Origin: Pseudomonadota bacterium
GTDB lineage: Bacteria; Pseudomonadota; Gammaproteobacteria; JAADHS01
Assembly: GCA_021821045.1 (NCBI GenBank)
Contig: JAKACW010000014.1
Coordinates: 1 to 64,000 of the forward strand
Direction: 5' to 3'
Length of the DNA stretch: 64,000 nt
This document shows, piece by piece, positions 1 to 13,014 of this stretch. Made by a program: the position numbers and the translations under genes. The notes under the pieces are model-generated. The model did not search any database, had not been told where the DNA came from, and worked only from the letters and a program-made list of their open reading frames with translations. Numbering within the stretch: position 1 is the stretch's first letter; the number at the start of each line of letters is the position of its first letter.

Positions 1-30
1 CCGATGTAACCTACATCAAACGAGACAGGG

Positions 31-1476
31 ATGAGTTCAACCATAGACGAAGCACAGCGGATTATCCTCGATCCCGCCCACCTGACCGAACGGGACTTGT
101 CGGGAGTGTTGGGCGATGTAATGACCCACGCGGTGGACTACGCCGATTTGTATTTCCAGATCAGCCGCCACGAGTCGTGGGTGCTCGAGGACGGCATCGT
201 CAAAGAGGGCAGTCATAGCATCGACCGCGGTGTGGGCGTGCGTGCCGTCAGCGGCGAAAAAACCGGCTTTGCCTATGCCGACGAAATCGGCAAGACCGCC
301 CTGACCGAAGCCGCCCACGCGGCGCGATCCATCGCCCGCAGCGGCAAGAGCGCCGGCATCAAGGCGTGGACCCGGAAAGCCCCCGCTCCACTGTACAGCG
401 GAATTGATCCCATCCCAGCGCTAAGCGAAGACCACAAAGTTGCGCTATTGCGCCGTATCGACGAGGCAGCCCGGCGCGAAGATCCTCGCGTGTCGCAGGT
501 GATCGTGAGCCTGTCCGGCGTCCATGAGTTGATATTCATCGCCGCCAGCGACGGCACGTGGGTGGCGGATGTGCGGCCGCTGGTCCGGCTCAATGTCAGC
601 GTGGTTGTCGAAGACAACGGTCGGCGCGAGGTCGGGTACAACGGCGCCGGCGGACGATTCGACTACGCGTTCTTCAATGCCCAGGATCGCGGCCTTGCCC
701 TGGCGCGGGAGTCGGTGCGCCAAGCGTTGGTGAATTTGGATGCGCGGGATGCGCCGGCGGGAACCATGACGGTGGTGTTGGGACCGGGCTGGCCCGGCGT
801 GCTGTTGCACGAAGCCATCGGCCATGGCCTTGAAGGGGATTTCAACCGCAAGGGTACGTCGGCGTTCAGCGGCCGCATCGGTCAAAAGGTCGCGGCTCCG
901 GAGTGCACGGTTGTCGATGACGGCACCATGCCGTCGCGCCGCGGATCGCTGACGGTGGACGACGAAGGCACCGCCACCCAGCGCACTGTGCTCATTGAAA
1001 ACGGCGTGCTGCGCGGCTATATGCAGGACAAACTCAATGCGCGCTTGATGGGTGTGGCGCCCACCGGCAACGGCCGGCGCGAATCTTATGCCCATATGCC
1101 CATGCCGCGCATGACCAACACCTATATGCTGGCCGGCAATCACGCGCCGGAAGAGATCATTCGGTCCGTCGACAAGGGTTTGTACGCCGTGAATTTCGGC
1201 GGCGGACAAGTGGACATTACCTCGGGCAAGTTCGTGTTCTCCGCCAGCGAAGCGTACATGATCGAGAACGGACGGGTGACTTATCCGGTCAAGGGCGCGA
1301 CGCTGATCGGCAACGGGCCGGATGTGCTGACGCGCGTGTCGATGGTGGGCAGCGATCTCAAACTCGATGAAGGCGTCGGCACTTGCGGCAAGGAGGGGCA
1401 AAGCGTTCCGGTCGGCGTTGGACAGCCCACCCTGCGCGTTGACGGACTAACGGTCGGTGGGACTGCGAGCGAATGA
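31..1476 (+). CDS. tldD: Metalloprotease TldD
   Basis: 481 aa ORF with [11 protein letters not shown] (HExxxH) motif and TldD-like C-terminus; followed by pmbA with a 4-nt overlap. Confidence 0.93.
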   Translation: MSSTIDEAQRIILDPAHLTERDLSGVLGDVMTHAVDYADLYFQISRHESWVLEDGIVKEGSHSIDRGVGVRAVSGEKTGFAYADEIGKTALTEAAHAARSIARSGKSAGIKAWTRKAPAPLYSGIDPIPALSEDHKVALLRRIDEAARREDPRVSQVIVSLSGVHELIFIAASDGTWVADVRPLVRLNVSVVVEDNGRREVGYNGAGGRFDYAFFNAQDRGLALARESVRQALVNLDARDAPAGTMTVVLGPGWPGVLLHEAIGHGLEGDFNRKGTSAFSGRIGQKVAAPECTVVDDGTMPSRRGSLTVDDEGTATQRTVLIENGVLRGYMQDKLNARLMGVAPTGNGRRESYAHMPMPRMTNTYMLAGNHAPEEIIRSVDKGLYAVNFGGGQVDITSGKFVFSASEAYMIENGRVTYPVKGATLIGNGPDVLTRVSMVGSDLKLDEGVGTCGKEGQSVPVGVGQPTLRVDGLTVGGTASE

Positions 1477-2795
1477 GCGAAATACAACAATTAGAAGCAA
1501 TGGTTCAGCAACTGGTGGACGAGGCCAAGAAGCGCGGCGCGACGGCGGCCGAAGCGGATGTCAGCGTGGTGACGGGATTGTCCGCCACCGTGCGCTTGGG
1601 CGAAGTCGAGACCGTCGAATACAACAAGGATCGCGGCCTGGGTTTGACCGTCTATTTTGGCAAGCGCAAGGGATCGGCCAGTACTTCGGATTTTCACGCC
1701 GGCGCTATCGAGGAAACGGTGGCGGCGGCCTGCGGCATCGCGAAATACACTGCGGAGGATGAATTCTCTGGTCTGCCCGAAAAGGACAGTCTGGCGTTCG
1801 ACTATCCTGAATTGGATTTGCATCATCCCTGGGAAATCGACTCGGAGAAGGCGGTCGATCTGGCCAAGGCGTGCGAAGACGCGGCGCGCGGTTACGACCA
1901 GCGCATCACCAACTCCGAAGGTGCGTCGGTCTCGACCCATCGCGGGGTGCGGGTGTACGGCAACAGCCTCGGCTTCGTCGGCGGCTATGGCACGACCCGT
2001 CACTCCATCAGTTGCTCGGTCATTGCGCAGCAAGGCGAGAGCATGGAACGGGACCATTGGTATACGTCGTCCCGGGTTCCCGCAACGCTCGACGATCCCG
2101 AGGCCGTCGGCTTCGAAGCGGCGCGCCGCGCGGTGCATCGGCTCAATGCGCGCAAGCTGGCCACCGGCGTTTGGCCGGTGCTGTACATCGCCGATGTCGC
2201 GGGCGGATTGTGGTCCCACTTCACGGGCGCGATTCGCGGCGAAAGCTTGTACCGCAAATCGACGTTTTTGCTCGATTCCCTGGGCACGCAAGTGTTTCCG
2301 GATTACGTGACCTTGACCGAGGAGCCGCACCTGGCGCGGGCCATCGGCAGCGCGCCGTTCGACGGGGAAGGCGTGCGCACCCGCGCTCACGACATCGTGC
2401 GCGACGGCGTCGTGCAGAGTTATATCCTTGATACCTACTCGGCCCGCAAGCTCGGCATGACCTCCACCGGCAATTCGGGCGGTGTTCACAACCTGCACGT
2501 TCGCAGCGGCGACCAAGGGCTGGATGCCTTGTTGAAGCGCATGGACAAGGGACTGTTGATCAACGAACTAATGGGCCAGGGCGTGAACCGCGTCACCGGC
2601 GATTATTCGCGCGGCGCGGCGGGCTTTTGGGTCGAAAACGGTGAGATCCAATATCCGGTTCACGAGATCACCGTGGCCGGCAATCTGCGCGATATGTTCA
2701 AGAGAATTGTCGCCGTCGGCAACGATATCGACCCGCGGCGCAATGTTCGAACAGGGTCCGTGCTCTTGGAAGCCATGACGATCGCGGGCACCTAG
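1473..2795 (+). CDS. pmbA: TldD/PmbA family protein (PmbA/TldE)
   Basis: 440 aa, PmbA-like sequence; overlaps the tldD stop codon. Confidence 0.88.
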   Translation: MSEIQQLEAMVQQLVDEAKKRGATAAEADVSVVTGLSATVRLGEVETVEYNKDRGLGLTVYFGKRKGSASTSDFHAGAIEETVAAACGIAKYTAEDEFSGLPEKDSLAFDYPELDLHHPWEIDSEKAVDLAKACEDAARGYDQRITNSEGASVSTHRGVRVYGNSLGFVGGYGTTRHSISCSVIAQQGESMERDHWYTSSRVPATLDDPEAVGFEAARRAVHRLNARKLATGVWPVLYIADVAGGLWSHFTGAIRGESLYRKSTFLLDSLGTQVFPDYVTLTEEPHLARAIGSAPFDGEGVRTRAHDIVRDGVVQSYILDTYSARKLGMTSTGNSGGVHNLHVRSGDQGLDALLKRMDKGLLINELMGQGVNRVTGDYSRGAAGFWVENGEIQYPVHEITVAGNLRDMFKRIVAVGNDIDPRRNVRTGSVLLEAMTIAGT

Positions 2796-2813
2796 AGCGT
2801 CACTGATCCACCA

Positions 2814-3632
2814 ATGGCCAACGCAAGTAAAGACGAAGTACTAGTCCGCATTCGCGGATTGCACTTCAGTCACGGACCCCGCGTGATTCTTGACGGCATC
2901 GATGTCGACATTCGCCGCGGCAGTGTGGCAACGATCATGGGTCCGAGCGGCACCGGCAAGACAACGCTGCTGCGACTGATCGGCGGGCAGCTTAAGCCGG
3001 ATGCCGGCACCGTCGAGGTCGACGGCCAAAACGTGGCGAGTCTTTCCCGCGGCGAGTTGTTCCAATTGCGCAAGCGCATGGGCATGATGTTTCAGACCGG
3101 CGCGTTGTTCACCGATCTGACGGTGTTCGATAATGTCGCTTTTCCTCTGCGCGAACACACCGATTTGCCGGAATCGATGATTCGCGATTTAGTGATCATC
3201 AAGCTCAACGCGGTCGGTTTGCGCGGCGCGCGCGATTTGATGCCCAGCGAACTCTCCGGCGGCATGGCGCGGCGGGTGGCGCTGGCTCGCGCTATTTCGC
3301 TCGACCCGATGATGATCATGTACGATGAGCCGTTCACGGGCCAGGATCCCATCACCGTCGGGGTCATCATGCAGCTTATTAGACGGCTCAATGACAACAT
3401 GGGGTTGACCAGCGTCATCGTGTCTCACGACGTCGCCGAGGTGTCGGCCATTTCGGATCAGATTTGTCTGTTGTCCGGCGGGAAAGTCGTCGCCGATGGG
3501 TCGCCCCGGGACTTGCGCGAATCTCAGTCGGCTTGGGCGAAACAGTTCTTGAATGCCGAGCCGGACGGGCCGGTGCCGTTTCACTATCCGGCCAAAGACT
3601 ACCGCGACGATTTGTTCGGCGAGAGGGATTAG
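2814..3632 (+). CDS. mlaF: Phospholipid ABC transporter ATP-binding protein MlaF
   Basis: Walker [10 protein letters not shown], signature LSGGMARR, Walker B MIMYDEP; first gene of mlaFEDCB order. Confidence 0.94.
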   Translation: MANASKDEVLVRIRGLHFSHGPRVILDGIDVDIRRGSVATIMGPSGTGKTTLLRLIGGQLKPDAGTVEVDGQNVASLSRGELFQLRKRMGMMFQTGALFTDLTVFDNVAFPLREHTDLPESMIRDLVIIKLNAVGLRGARDLMPSELSGGMARRVALARAISLDPMMIMYDEPFTGQDPITVGVIMQLIRRLNDNMGLTSVIVSHDVAEVSAISDQICLLSGGKVVADGSPRDLRESQSAWAKQFLNAEPDGPVPFHYPAKDYRDDLFGERD

Positions 3633-3637
3633 AGACT

Positions 3638-4420
3638 ATGGACCAATGGCTGCAAGCCTTGGGCAAGGGCGGCTTGAGTTTCTTCGAGCGGCTGGGTCGC
3701 GGCAATGTGTTTCTACTGCGCACGCTCACCGGTCTGCCTTCGGCGATGGGGCATTTCCGCCTCGTAATTCAACAGTTGCACTCAGTGGGCGTGCTGTCGA
3801 TTCAAATTATCGGCGTGTCGGGTCTCACGGTTGGCATGGTGTTGGGACTGCAGATGTACAACACCTTGGTCGATTTCGGCGCCGAGGATTCTCTTGGACC
3901 CGTGGTGGCGCTGTCGCTGGTGCGTGAACTTGGGCCGGTGCTCGCCGCGTTGTTGTTCGCGGGCCGGGCCGGGTCGGCGCTCACTGCCGAAATCGGTTTG
4001 ATGAAAGCGACCGAACAGCTCTCTGGCATGGAGATGATGGCGGTGGATCCGATCAAGCGGGTCATCGCGCCGCGATTCGTCGCCGGGTTTATTTCCATGC
4101 CGCTGCTTGCGGCCATATTCAGCGCGGTGGGTATTCTAGGCAGCTACTTTGTCGGTATTGGGTTGCTGGGTGTTGACTCCGGGGCCTTTTGGTCGCAAAT
4201 GCAATCCAAGGTTGATTTAATGGAAGATGTGGTCAATGGCGTAATCAAGAGCGTGGTGTTCGGTTTTGTCGCCACCTGGATCGCCGTTTTCGAGGGTTAC
4301 GACGCGGTTCCGACCACCGAGGGGGTCAGCCGAGCGACGACGCGAACCGTGGTTCACACCGCGTTTGCAGTGCTGGGGCTGGACTTTGTACTGACGGCGA
4401 TGATGTTCGGGGAAGATTGA
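3638..4420 (+). CDS. mlaE: Phospholipid ABC transporter permease MlaE
   Basis: Start taken at MDQWLQ; MlaE permease sequence ([19 protein letters not shown]). Confidence 0.94.
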   Translation: MDQWLQALGKGGLSFFERLGRGNVFLLRTLTGLPSAMGHFRLVIQQLHSVGVLSIQIIGVSGLTVGMVLGLQMYNTLVDFGAEDSLGPVVALSLVRELGPVLAALLFAGRAGSALTAEIGLMKATEQLSGMEMMAVDPIKRVIAPRFVAGFISMPLLAAIFSAVGILGSYFVGIGLLGVDSGAFWSQMQSKVDLMEDVVNGVIKSVVFGFVATWIAVFEGYDAVPTTEGVSRATTRTVVHTAFAVLGLDFVLTAMMFGED

Positions 4421-4421
4421 T

Positions 4422-4910
4422 ATGGTGAAACAAAGACAAATCGAAGTGCTGGTGGGCGGGTTTATCGCCATTGGCATCGCCGCGTTGGTGATGTTGGCCA
4501 TGAAGGTGAGCAATATCAGCGCCTTCACCGAGCACGAAGGCTATGAGGTCGTCGCGAAGTTCAACAACATCGGCGGTCTTAAGGCCAAGGCTCCGGTAAC
4601 CATGGCCGGAGTGCACGTCGGGCGTGTCGTGGGCGTGGATTTCGATCAGGACGCCTATAAGGCGGTGGTGCGGCTGCGCATTTTGCCTAAGTTTGATCGC
4701 ATTCCGGTGGATACGTCGGCCGGGATCTTTACCTCCGGGGTTCTGGGGGAAAGCTATGTCGGCTTGGAAGCCGGCGCCGAAGAGGAATACCTTCGAGCGG
4801 GAAGCGAAATCACCTTAACGCAATCGGCGATGGTGTTGGAGAATCTGATCGGCAAGTTTCTTTTCGACAAAGCCGCTGGCGATGACTCCAGCAAGAACGA
4901 CGAATTTTAG
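4422..4910 (+). CDS. mlaD: Phospholipid-binding MCE-domain protein MlaD
   Basis: N-terminal TM plus MCE domain; follows mlaE. Confidence 0.93.
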   Translation: MVKQRQIEVLVGGFIAIGIAALVMLAMKVSNISAFTEHEGYEVVAKFNNIGGLKAKAPVTMAGVHVGRVVGVDFDQDAYKAVVRLRILPKFDRIPVDTSAGIFTSGVLGESYVGLEAGAEEEYLRAGSEITLTQSAMVLENLIGKFLFDKAAGDDSSKNDEF

Positions 4911-5106
4911 AGAGCCTCGAATTTGCCTTCGAAGCCCTGCCCGCAAATTGCGATTGGGCGGACATGCTCCCGACGCGGCACTTATCGCGGATCGATCTGG
5001 TCCCATGGCAACGGGGATAGCAAATATTCTCTCCTTTTCGAAATGGATTTTATTTCGATTTATTCCCCGTAAAATAGCCTGCGCATAAGGACCGACACGA
5101 ATAGGA

Positions 5107-5745
5107 ATGGTTATGCTCCGAAGTACTGCTCTCCGCACATTGATTCACGGGATCTTCGTCTTGATCTCGTTTGTGGTGTTGCCAATGTCGGTGGCGGCGA
5201 GTATCGACCAATCGCCTCAGCGGCTGGTGGAGGAAACCGCCGAAAAGATGCTGACCACGCTTAAGGCGGAGAAGGAAGCAGTTAAAAAAGATTCCGGTCG
5301 CCTTTATGCCTTGGTCGATGAAATCGTGCTGCCCCATTTCGATTTCGAGCTCATGGCCAAGCGCGTGCTCGGCAAGTACTGGCGTGACGCGTCGGCCGAG
5401 GAGCGGGCCCGTTTCACCGATGCGTTCCGCGGTCTTTTGGTGCGCACTTACGCCAACTCGTTGACCGAATATACCGACCAGACGATCAACTATCTGCCCA
5501 TGCGTCGGGAGAGCGGCAACCAGCGCGTCGAAGTTCGTTCCGAAGTGGAGCAAGCGGGGCGCCATCCGATCCAGATCAACTACCGGCTGGTGCAGACCGG
5601 TTCGGAGTGGAAAGTGTACGACGTAACGATCAACAACGTGAGTTTGGTAACCAATTACCGCAGCTCCTTCGCCAATGAAATCGACCGCGGCGGTCTTGGC
5701 GCGCTAATCAGCAAAATAGACAGCAAGAACAAGGGCACGCCGTGA
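5107..5745 (+). CDS. mlaC: Phospholipid-binding periplasmic protein MlaC
   Basis: Signal-peptide-like N-terminus and MlaC/Ttg2D-like sequence; operon position. Confidence 0.92.
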   Translation: MVMLRSTALRTLIHGIFVLISFVVLPMSVAASIDQSPQRLVEETAEKMLTTLKAEKEAVKKDSGRLYALVDEIVLPHFDFELMAKRVLGKYWRDASAEERARFTDAFRGLLVRTYANSLTEYTDQTINYLPMRRESGNQRVEVRSEVEQAGRHPIQINYRLVQTGSEWKVYDVTINNVSLVTNYRSSFANEIDRGGLGALISKIDSKNKGTP

Positions 5746-6059
5746 GTCGGCAGGGGAGCGGCGATGACCGCGTTGTGCGTGCCGGCGGAGTCGTGCAGCT
5801 CAAGGGTGATCTCGTTTTTCAGACGGTTCCCGCCATCTGGCGCGGGCAAAGGAACCTGTTTGAAGGAGGAGAGGCGGTCACGGTCGACCTGAGCGGCGTC
5901 GGGCGCGTGGACAGCTCCGCACTTGCCCTGCTTTTGGGCTGGGTACGGTTGGCTCGGGCGGCGAAGAGCCCCCTTAGTTTTTCTCACATCCCGGAGTCGC
6001 TGTTGACAATTGCCAGAGTGACCGGGGTCGAGGAGTTGTTGCGCGACCCGTTGGGTTAG
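5742..6059 (+). CDS. mlaB: STAS-domain protein MlaB
   Basis: STAS-like VDLSGVGRVDSSALALLLGW; overlaps mlaC stop. Confidence 0.88.
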   Translation: MSRQGSGDDRVVRAGGVVQLKGDLVFQTVPAIWRGQRNLFEGGEAVTVDLSGVGRVDSSALALLLGWVRLARAAKSPLSFSHIPESLLTIARVTGVEELLRDPLG

Positions 6060-6149
6060 CCCTCGCCATCGCCAATCCAGGCCAAACTCGCTAAAATAGC
6101 CGGCCTTGTGCCTTGGCACTTATCAAAACCAGCGCGAAGTGACGGGTCA

Positions 6150-6401
6150 ATGCAGCCGGATCAAATCAAACAGCTTATTCAGAGCGGCTTACCGGACGCG
6201 CAAGTGTTCGTCGAAGGCGACGATGGTCAGCACTTCACCGCTGTCATCGTGTGCCCCTCGTTTGCGGGCAAAACCATGTTGCAGCAGCATAAAATGGTTT
6301 ACGGCACCTTAGGAAATGCCATGCAGGGCGCCATTCACGCCTTGTCCATGCGGACCTTTACGCCCGAGGAATGGCAAACGGCCCAGAAGTCTCGGCCCTA
6401 A
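6150..6401 (+). CDS. ibaG: BolA family protein (IbaG-like)
   Basis: BolA fold sequence; lies between mlaB and murA as in many gammaproteobacteria; start at MQPDQIK. Confidence 0.85.
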   Translation: MQPDQIKQLIQSGLPDAQVFVEGDDGQHFTAVIVCPSFAGKTMLQQHKMVYGTLGNAMQGAIHALSMRTFTPEEWQTAQKSRP

Positions 6402-7676
<1,275 letters not shown>

Positions 7677-7689
7677 GCGTGAAAAGGCC

Positions 7690-8349
7690 ATGGTTTCAGC
7701 CGACGTACTGACGATCGCGGTTTCCAAAGGGCGCATTTTCAAGGATGCGCTGCCTTTGTTGGCGCGGGCGGGAATAACGCCCAGCGACGATCCCGAGACC
7801 AGCCGCAAGCTGATTCTGGAAACCAACCAGCCCGACGTGCGCTTGGTGATCATTCGCGCGGCGGACGTGCCGACGTTTGTCGAGTACGGCGCCGCGGACG
7901 TCGGTATCGCCGGCAAAGACGTGCTGATGGAATATGACAGCGATGGGCTGTATGAGCCGCTCGATCTGAAAATCGCCCAGTGCAAACTGATGACCGCGGG
8001 CTTCGCCGGTAAGGCTGCTTCGCGCGGTCGTCTGCGGGTGGCCACCAAATACGTCGAAACCACCCGGCGCTATTTCGCCCGCCAGGGTCGCCAGGTGGAC
8101 ATCATCAAGCTCTACGGCTCCATGGAGTTGGCGCCGCTGGTGGGGTTGGCCGACGTCATCGTCGATCTCGTGGACACCGGCAATACCTTGCGCGCCAACG
8201 GGCTGGTTCCGCTGGAAACTATCGCCGAAATCAGTTCCCGTTTGATCGTCAACAAGGCCTCCATGAAGATAAAGCATGAGCGCATCAAAGCGCTGATCGA
8301 CGGAATCAGCGCAGCCGTCGCCGCCAAGCAGGAGGGCAAGGGCGTATGA
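7690..8349 (+). CDS. hisG: ATP phosphoribosyltransferase HisG (short form)
   Basis: [18 protein letters not shown] and [11 protein letters not shown] motifs; his operon. Confidence 0.95.
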   Translation: MVSADVLTIAVSKGRIFKDALPLLARAGITPSDDPETSRKLILETNQPDVRLVIIRAADVPTFVEYGAADVGIAGKDVLMEYDSDGLYEPLDLKIAQCKLMTAGFAGKAASRGRLRVATKYVETTRRYFARQGRQVDIIKLYGSMELAPLVGLADVIVDLVDTGNTLRANGLVPLETIAEISSRLIVNKASMKIKHERIKALIDGISAAVAAKQEGKGV

Positions 8350-9653
8350 CGTCCATCAAACGCCTATCGAGCGCCGAGCCGGATTTTTGGGCGAAGTTCG
8401 ACGCCTTGCTGGCATGGGAGAGCGTGTCCGATGACCGGGTCAATGCCGTCGTGCTGGAAATACTCAACGCCATCAAGACGCGCGGCGATGCCGCTCTGGT
8501 CGAATATACGAACAAGTTCGACCGTCTCAACGTCACGTCGGCGGCCCAACTCGAGATTCCGGCGCAGCGCTTGGGTGATGCGTTTGACGCCGTCGGACGC
8601 GAGGCGCAAGATGCGCTCGCTTACGCGGCGGACCGCTTGCGGGATTATCATCAGCGTCAACGCGTCGACAGTTGGAGCTATGTCGACGGCGATGGCAATA
8701 CCCTCGGCCAGAAGATAACGCCCCTCGATAGCGCGGGGCTCTATGTCCCCGGCGGCAAGGCGGCCTATCCCTCGTCGGTGCTGATGAATGCCATTCCCGC
8801 CAAAGTGGCCGGCGTCGGGCAACTCATTATGGTGGTGCCGACGCCCGGCGGAGAAGTAAACGAGCTGGTGCTCGCCGCCGCCAAGGTGGCGGGAGTAGAT
8901 CGAGTGTTTTCGGTGGGCGGCGCGCAGGCGGTCGGCGCGCTGGCCTACGGCACCCGAACGGTTCCCCGCGTCGACAAGATCGTCGGGCCTGGCAACATTT
9001 ACGTGGCCACCGCCAAGCGCCACGTTTACGGCACGGTGGGGATCGACATGATCGCCGGCCCATCGGAGATTTTGATCATCTGCGACGGCGGCACCGATCC
9101 GGATTGGATCGCCATGGATTTGTTTTCCCAAGCCGAGCATGACGAAGACGCGCAGTCGATTTTGATCTCTCCGGACGCCAAGTTCCTCGATGAAGTCGAG
9201 AAGGCCATCGCCCGGTTGCTGCCCACCATGGAGCGGCAGGACATCATTCGCGCATCGCTGGCCAATCGGGGCGCGCTGATTCAGGTCGACAGTCTCGAGG
9301 AGGCGGCAGACGTGGCCAATTATGCCGCGCCGGAACATCTCGAGCTGTCGGTGGAGCAGCCCGAGATCTTGGCTGAGCGGATACGCCACGCCGGCGCCAT
9401 ATTCATGGGCCGTTACACCGCCGAGGCGCTGGGCGACTATGTGGCGGGGCCCAACCACGTGCTGCCCACGTCGCGTACGGCGCGGTTCTCGTCGCCACTG
9501 GGCGTTTATGATTTTCAAAAGCGGTCGAGCATAATCATGGCCTCCAGCGAGGGCGCGAACGTGCTCGGACAGCACGCGGCGATCTTGGCGCGCGGCGAAG
9601 GTCTTACCGCGCACGCCCGTTCCGCGGAGTATCGCGTCAAGAAGCATCGCTAG
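8346..9653 (+). CDS. hisD: Histidinol dehydrogenase
   Basis: 435 aa, [29 protein letters not shown] motifs. Confidence 0.96.
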   Translation: MTSIKRLSSAEPDFWAKFDALLAWESVSDDRVNAVVLEILNAIKTRGDAALVEYTNKFDRLNVTSAAQLEIPAQRLGDAFDAVGREAQDALAYAADRLRDYHQRQRVDSWSYVDGDGNTLGQKITPLDSAGLYVPGGKAAYPSSVLMNAIPAKVAGVGQLIMVVPTPGGEVNELVLAAAKVAGVDRVFSVGGAQAVGALAYGTRTVPRVDKIVGPGNIYVATAKRHVYGTVGIDMIAGPSEILIICDGGTDPDWIAMDLFSQAEHDEDAQSILISPDAKFLDEVEKAIARLLPTMERQDIIRASLANRGALIQVDSLEEAADVANYAAPEHLELSVEQPEILAERIRHAGAIFMGRYTAEALGDYVAGPNHVLPTSRTARFSSPLGVYDFQKRSSIIMASSEGANVLGQHAAILARGEGLTAHARSAEYRVKKHR

Positions 9654-9670
9654 CATGCCGCGGGTGATGT

Positions 9671-10759
9671 GTGGTTGATTCCGTGAAGACATTAATCGAG
9701 AAATGGGTACGGCCCGAGATTCGCGCCTTGCGCGCCTATCACGTACCGAGCGCTCAGGGAATGGTGAAGCTGGACGCCATGGAGAATCCGTATCGTTGGC
9801 CGGAAGACCTGTTGCCAGGCTGGTACGCGCGTTTGGCGGGGGCCGAGATCAATCGTTATCCGGATCCGGAAGCGGCGCGCCTGAAAGCTCGCCTGCGGCA
9901 GGTGTTCAGCGTGCCGGAAGGCATGGGCGTCACGTTCGGCAATGGTTCGGACGAGCTGATTCAACTGATCATCATGGCGCTGGCCGGCGCGGGCTCCAAA
10001 GTACTGGCGCCGCACCCCACCTTCTCCATGTATCAAATGATCTCCACGTTTGTCGGCGTGGGTTATGTGGATGTGCCATTGCGCGCGGACGATTTCAGTT
10101 TGGACCGCGACGCCGTGCTGCAAGCGATCCACAAGGAACAACCGGCGGTGGTTTTCCTGTCCTATCCCAACAATCCTACGGGCAACTTGTTCGACAATGA
10201 CGCGATTCGCGCCGTCATTGAAGCCGCGCCGGGACTGGTGGTGATCGACGAGGCTTACCACGCCTTCGCCGAAACGTCATGGTTGAACGAGGTTGCAACA
10301 TATCCGAACCTGCTCGTGCTGCGGACGGTCTCCAAGCTCGGTTTGGCCGGCCTCCGGCTGGGCTGGCTATGCGGCGATCCGGCCTGGCTGCGGGAAATCG
10401 ACAAGATCCGGTTGCCTTACAATATAAATGTGTTGACTCAGGCGACGGCTGAGTACGCGCTCGAGCACTACGCCGTGTTGGAGCGCCAGACCGCCGCGTT
10501 GCGAAGCGAGCGTGGCGCGCTGCTGCGGGCGCTGGACGGGTTCGCGGGTGTGCGAGCTTTCCCAAGCGCGGCCAATTTCATCTTGTTTCGCGTGCCGACG
10601 GGGCGCGCAGCCGAAATCTTCGACGGCCTGAAAGCGCGCGGAGTGCTAATAAAGAATATGGACCCCGCGGCGCCGATGCTGCGCGATTGCCTGCGGGTGA
10701 CCGTGGGCATGCCGGAGGAAAATCAAAGGTTTTTGGACGCCTTGCGCGCAGTGATCTGA
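9671..10759 (+). CDS. hisC: Histidinol-phosphate aminotransferase
   Basis: Class I/II aminotransferase with SKLGLAGLRLGW PLP-lysine region; his operon. Confidence 0.95.
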   Translation: MVDSVKTLIEKWVRPEIRALRAYHVPSAQGMVKLDAMENPYRWPEDLLPGWYARLAGAEINRYPDPEAARLKARLRQVFSVPEGMGVTFGNGSDELIQLIIMALAGAGSKVLAPHPTFSMYQMISTFVGVGYVDVPLRADDFSLDRDAVLQAIHKEQPAVVFLSYPNNPTGNLFDNDAIRAVIEAAPGLVVIDEAYHAFAETSWLNEVATYPNLLVLRTVSKLGLAGLRLGWLCGDPAWLREIDKIRLPYNINVLTQATAEYALEHYAVLERQTAALRSERGALLRALDGFAGVRAFPSAANFILFRVPTGRAAEIFDGLKARGVLIKNMDPAAPMLRDCLRVTVGMPEENQRFLDALRAVI

Positions 10760-10764
10760 TCCTC

Positions 10765-10953
10765 ATGACCCGCCCGCGTAACTTTCCAACAAAATTGCCG
10801 TTAACCAGTAGCGGAGACCGGGAAAAAGCCGGTTACGTACTGAGGCTTTTGTACAGCAAATGTGGCGTGCCCTTGCCGCGGTTGCTAGCATTAGATCAAA
10901 GCGATGCCCTGGCGCAACAATATATGAAAACTGCCTATGGTGACCCTCAATGA
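10765..10953 (+). CDS. Hypothetical small protein between hisC and hisB (62 aa)
   Basis: ORF from ATG 5 nt after the hisC stop; stop codon overlaps hisB start (ATGA). No recognisable family. Confidence 0.35.
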   Translation: MTRPRNFPTKLPLTSSGDREKAGYVLRLLYSKCGVPLPRLLALDQSDALAQQYMKTAYGDPQ

Positions 10954-11543
10954 ACGTGCGCAAAGCGCGAGTCACGCGCAACACGTTGGAAACTCAAGTC
11001 GAAATCAACGTTAATCTCGATGGTACCGGTGCGGCCAAGCTCAATACCGGTGTGCCGTTTTTCGACCACATGCTGGATCAGGTCGCGCGCCACGGCTGTA
11101 TCGATTTGGAGATCAACGCCAACGGCGATTTGCACATCGATGCTCATCACACCGTGGAGGATGTCGGCATCACGCTGGGACAGGCGGTGAAGGAAGCGCT
11201 TGGCAACAAACAAGGCATTCGTCGCTACGGGCATGCCTATGTGCCCCTGGACGAAGCGTTGTCGCGGGTGGTTATCGATCTCTCCGGCCGGCCGGGCTTG
11301 GAGTATCACGCCGACTATCCGCGGGCGCGTATCGGCGATTTCGACGTTGACTTGCTGCTCGAATTTTTTCGCGGGTTCGTCAACAATGCCGCCGTGACCG
11401 TGCACATCGACAATTTGCGCGGCGTTAACGCTCACCACGTCGCGGAAACGATCTTCAAGGCATTTGGCCGGGCGTTGCGTATGGCTGTCGAGCCCGATCC
11501 CCGTTTGGCTGGCGTGACGCCTTCGACAAAGGGGGCGCTGTAA
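10950..11543 (+). CDS. hisB: Imidazoleglycerol-phosphate dehydratase
   Basis: 197 aa, [11 protein letters not shown] and [11 protein letters not shown] motifs. Confidence 0.96.
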   Translation: MNVRKARVTRNTLETQVEINVNLDGTGAAKLNTGVPFFDHMLDQVARHGCIDLEINANGDLHIDAHHTVEDVGITLGQAVKEALGNKQGIRRYGHAYVPLDEALSRVVIDLSGRPGLEYHADYPRARIGDFDVDLLLEFFRGFVNNAAVTVHIDNLRGVNAHHVAETIFKAFGRALRMAVEPDPRLAGVTPSTKGAL

Positions 11544-11594
11544 GGCCCGTTGGGCTAAGCATTGCCTTTCCATGTTTAGACTGGATCGAATCAA

Positions 11595-12233
11595 ATGACT
11601 ACCGTCGCCGTTGTTGACTACGGCATGGGTAACCTGCACTCGGTCGCCAAGGCTTTGCAAAAAGTTCAGCCCGGCGTTGAAGTGATCGTGTCCGACAGAC
11701 GTCAGGATATCCTGGCCGCCGAGCGCGTCGTTTTTCCCGGCGTCGGCGCGCTGCGCGACTGCATGAACGCGCTGGCCGAGCGCGGTCTCGAGCAAACGAT
11801 CATCGACGTCGCGCGCGACAAACCCTTTCTCGGCATCTGCCTGGGCATGCAGGCGTTGCTGGAGTTCAGCGAAGAGAACGGCGGCACTGAGGGTCTCGGT
11901 ATTTTGCCGGGCCGCGTTCTTAAATTTCGCGATTCGCTCACCGATACTTCCGGGGCGCTTTTGAAGGTTCCCCATATGGGTTGGAACCAAGTGCGCCAGA
12001 GCGTTCCCCACGCCATATGGGACGGCATTCCGGACCAAACACGGTTCTACTTCGTGCACAGCTACTATGTCATGCCTGCGCAGCGAAGCGTCGCGATAGG
12101 CGAAACGGATTATGGCGGCGACTTTCCCGCCGCGATCGCCAAGGACAATGTCGTGGCGGTGCAGTTTCACCCGGAGAAGAGTCAACAGTTCGGGTTGAAG
12201 TTGTTGGAGAATTTTCTGCAATGGAACGTTTGA
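11595..12233 (+). CDS. hisH: Imidazole glycerol phosphate synthase, glutamine amidotransferase subunit
   Basis: Class I GATase, PFLGICLGMQALLE and QFHPEKS motifs. Confidence 0.96.
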   Translation: MTTVAVVDYGMGNLHSVAKALQKVQPGVEVIVSDRRQDILAAERVVFPGVGALRDCMNALAERGLEQTIIDVARDKPFLGICLGMQALLEFSEENGGTEGLGILPGRVLKFRDSLTDTSGALLKVPHMGWNQVRQSVPHAIWDGIPDQTRFYFVHSYYVMPAQRSVAIGETDYGGDFPAAIAKDNVVAVQFHPEKSQQFGLKLLENFLQWNV

Positions 12234-12271
12234 AGTGTATGTTGGCGAATAACAGGCGTTGAGGCAAAACT

Positions 12272-13012
12272 ATGTTACTCATTCCGGCGATTGATCTGAA
12301 GGACGGCAAGTGCGTTCGTCTACGTCAGGGCAAGATGGAACAAGACACGGTGTTTTCGGATGACCCTGTTGCGGTCGCCGAACGGTGGGTCGAAGCGGGT
12401 GCGCGGCGCCTGCACATCGTCGACCTCAATGGCGCATTCGCCGGCAAGCCGGTGAACGAGAAAGTGATTCGCAAGATCGTCGAGGCCTTCCCAGACTTGG
12501 ATATTCAAGTGGGCGGCGGCATTCGCGATGACGAGACCATCGAAATCTACATGAACATGGGCGTGCGCTATGTGATCATTGGCACCAACGCCGTGAATGC
12601 GCCCCATTTCGTCGCCGACGCCTGCACCGAGTTCCCCGGTCATATCATCGTCGGACTCGATGCGAAGAACGGCAAGGTGGCCATCGATGGTTGGTCGAAA
12701 TTGTCTCACCACGACGTGTTGGATCTGGCCAAGAAATTCGAGAAAGAAGGCGTCGAAGCCATCATTTACACCGACATCAGCCGCGACGGCATGATGTCGG
12801 GCGTCAATGTGGAATCGACGGCGGCCTTGGCCCGCGAGTTATCCATTCCCGTCATCGCCTCCGGCGGCGTGACGAACATGGACGATATCAAGGCGCTTTG
12901 CGCCGTAGCGGGTGACGGCGTCATGGGCGCGATCATCGGTCGCGCCTTGTATGAAGGCAAGATCGACCTTGGCGAGGCTCAAGCATTCGCGGAGAGTGAG
13001 GCCGAGAGATAG
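12272..13012 (+). CDS. hisA: Phosphoribosylformimino-5-aminoimidazole carboxamide ribotide isomerase
   Basis: [17 protein letters not shown]-terminus; his operon. Confidence 0.96.
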   Translation: MLLIPAIDLKDGKCVRLRQGKMEQDTVFSDDPVAVAERWVEAGARRLHIVDLNGAFAGKPVNEKVIRKIVEAFPDLDIQVGGGIRDDETIEIYMNMGVRYVIIGTNAVNAPHFVADACTEFPGHIIVGLDAKNGKVAIDGWSKLSHHDVLDLAKKFEKEGVEAIIYTDISRDGMMSGVNVESTAALARELSIPVIASGGVTNMDDIKALCAVAGDGVMGAIIGRALYEGKIDLGEAQAFAESEAER

Positions 13013-13014
13013 TC

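Noticed and set aside
8364-9692. Long minus-strand ORF (442 aa) opposite hisD
   Set aside because: hisD is unambiguous on the plus strand; the antisense frame is a by-product of high GC codon usage
10947-12221. Minus-strand 424-aa ORF opposite hisB/hisH
   Set aside because: Antisense to two clear his genes; low-complexity His/Arg-rich translation
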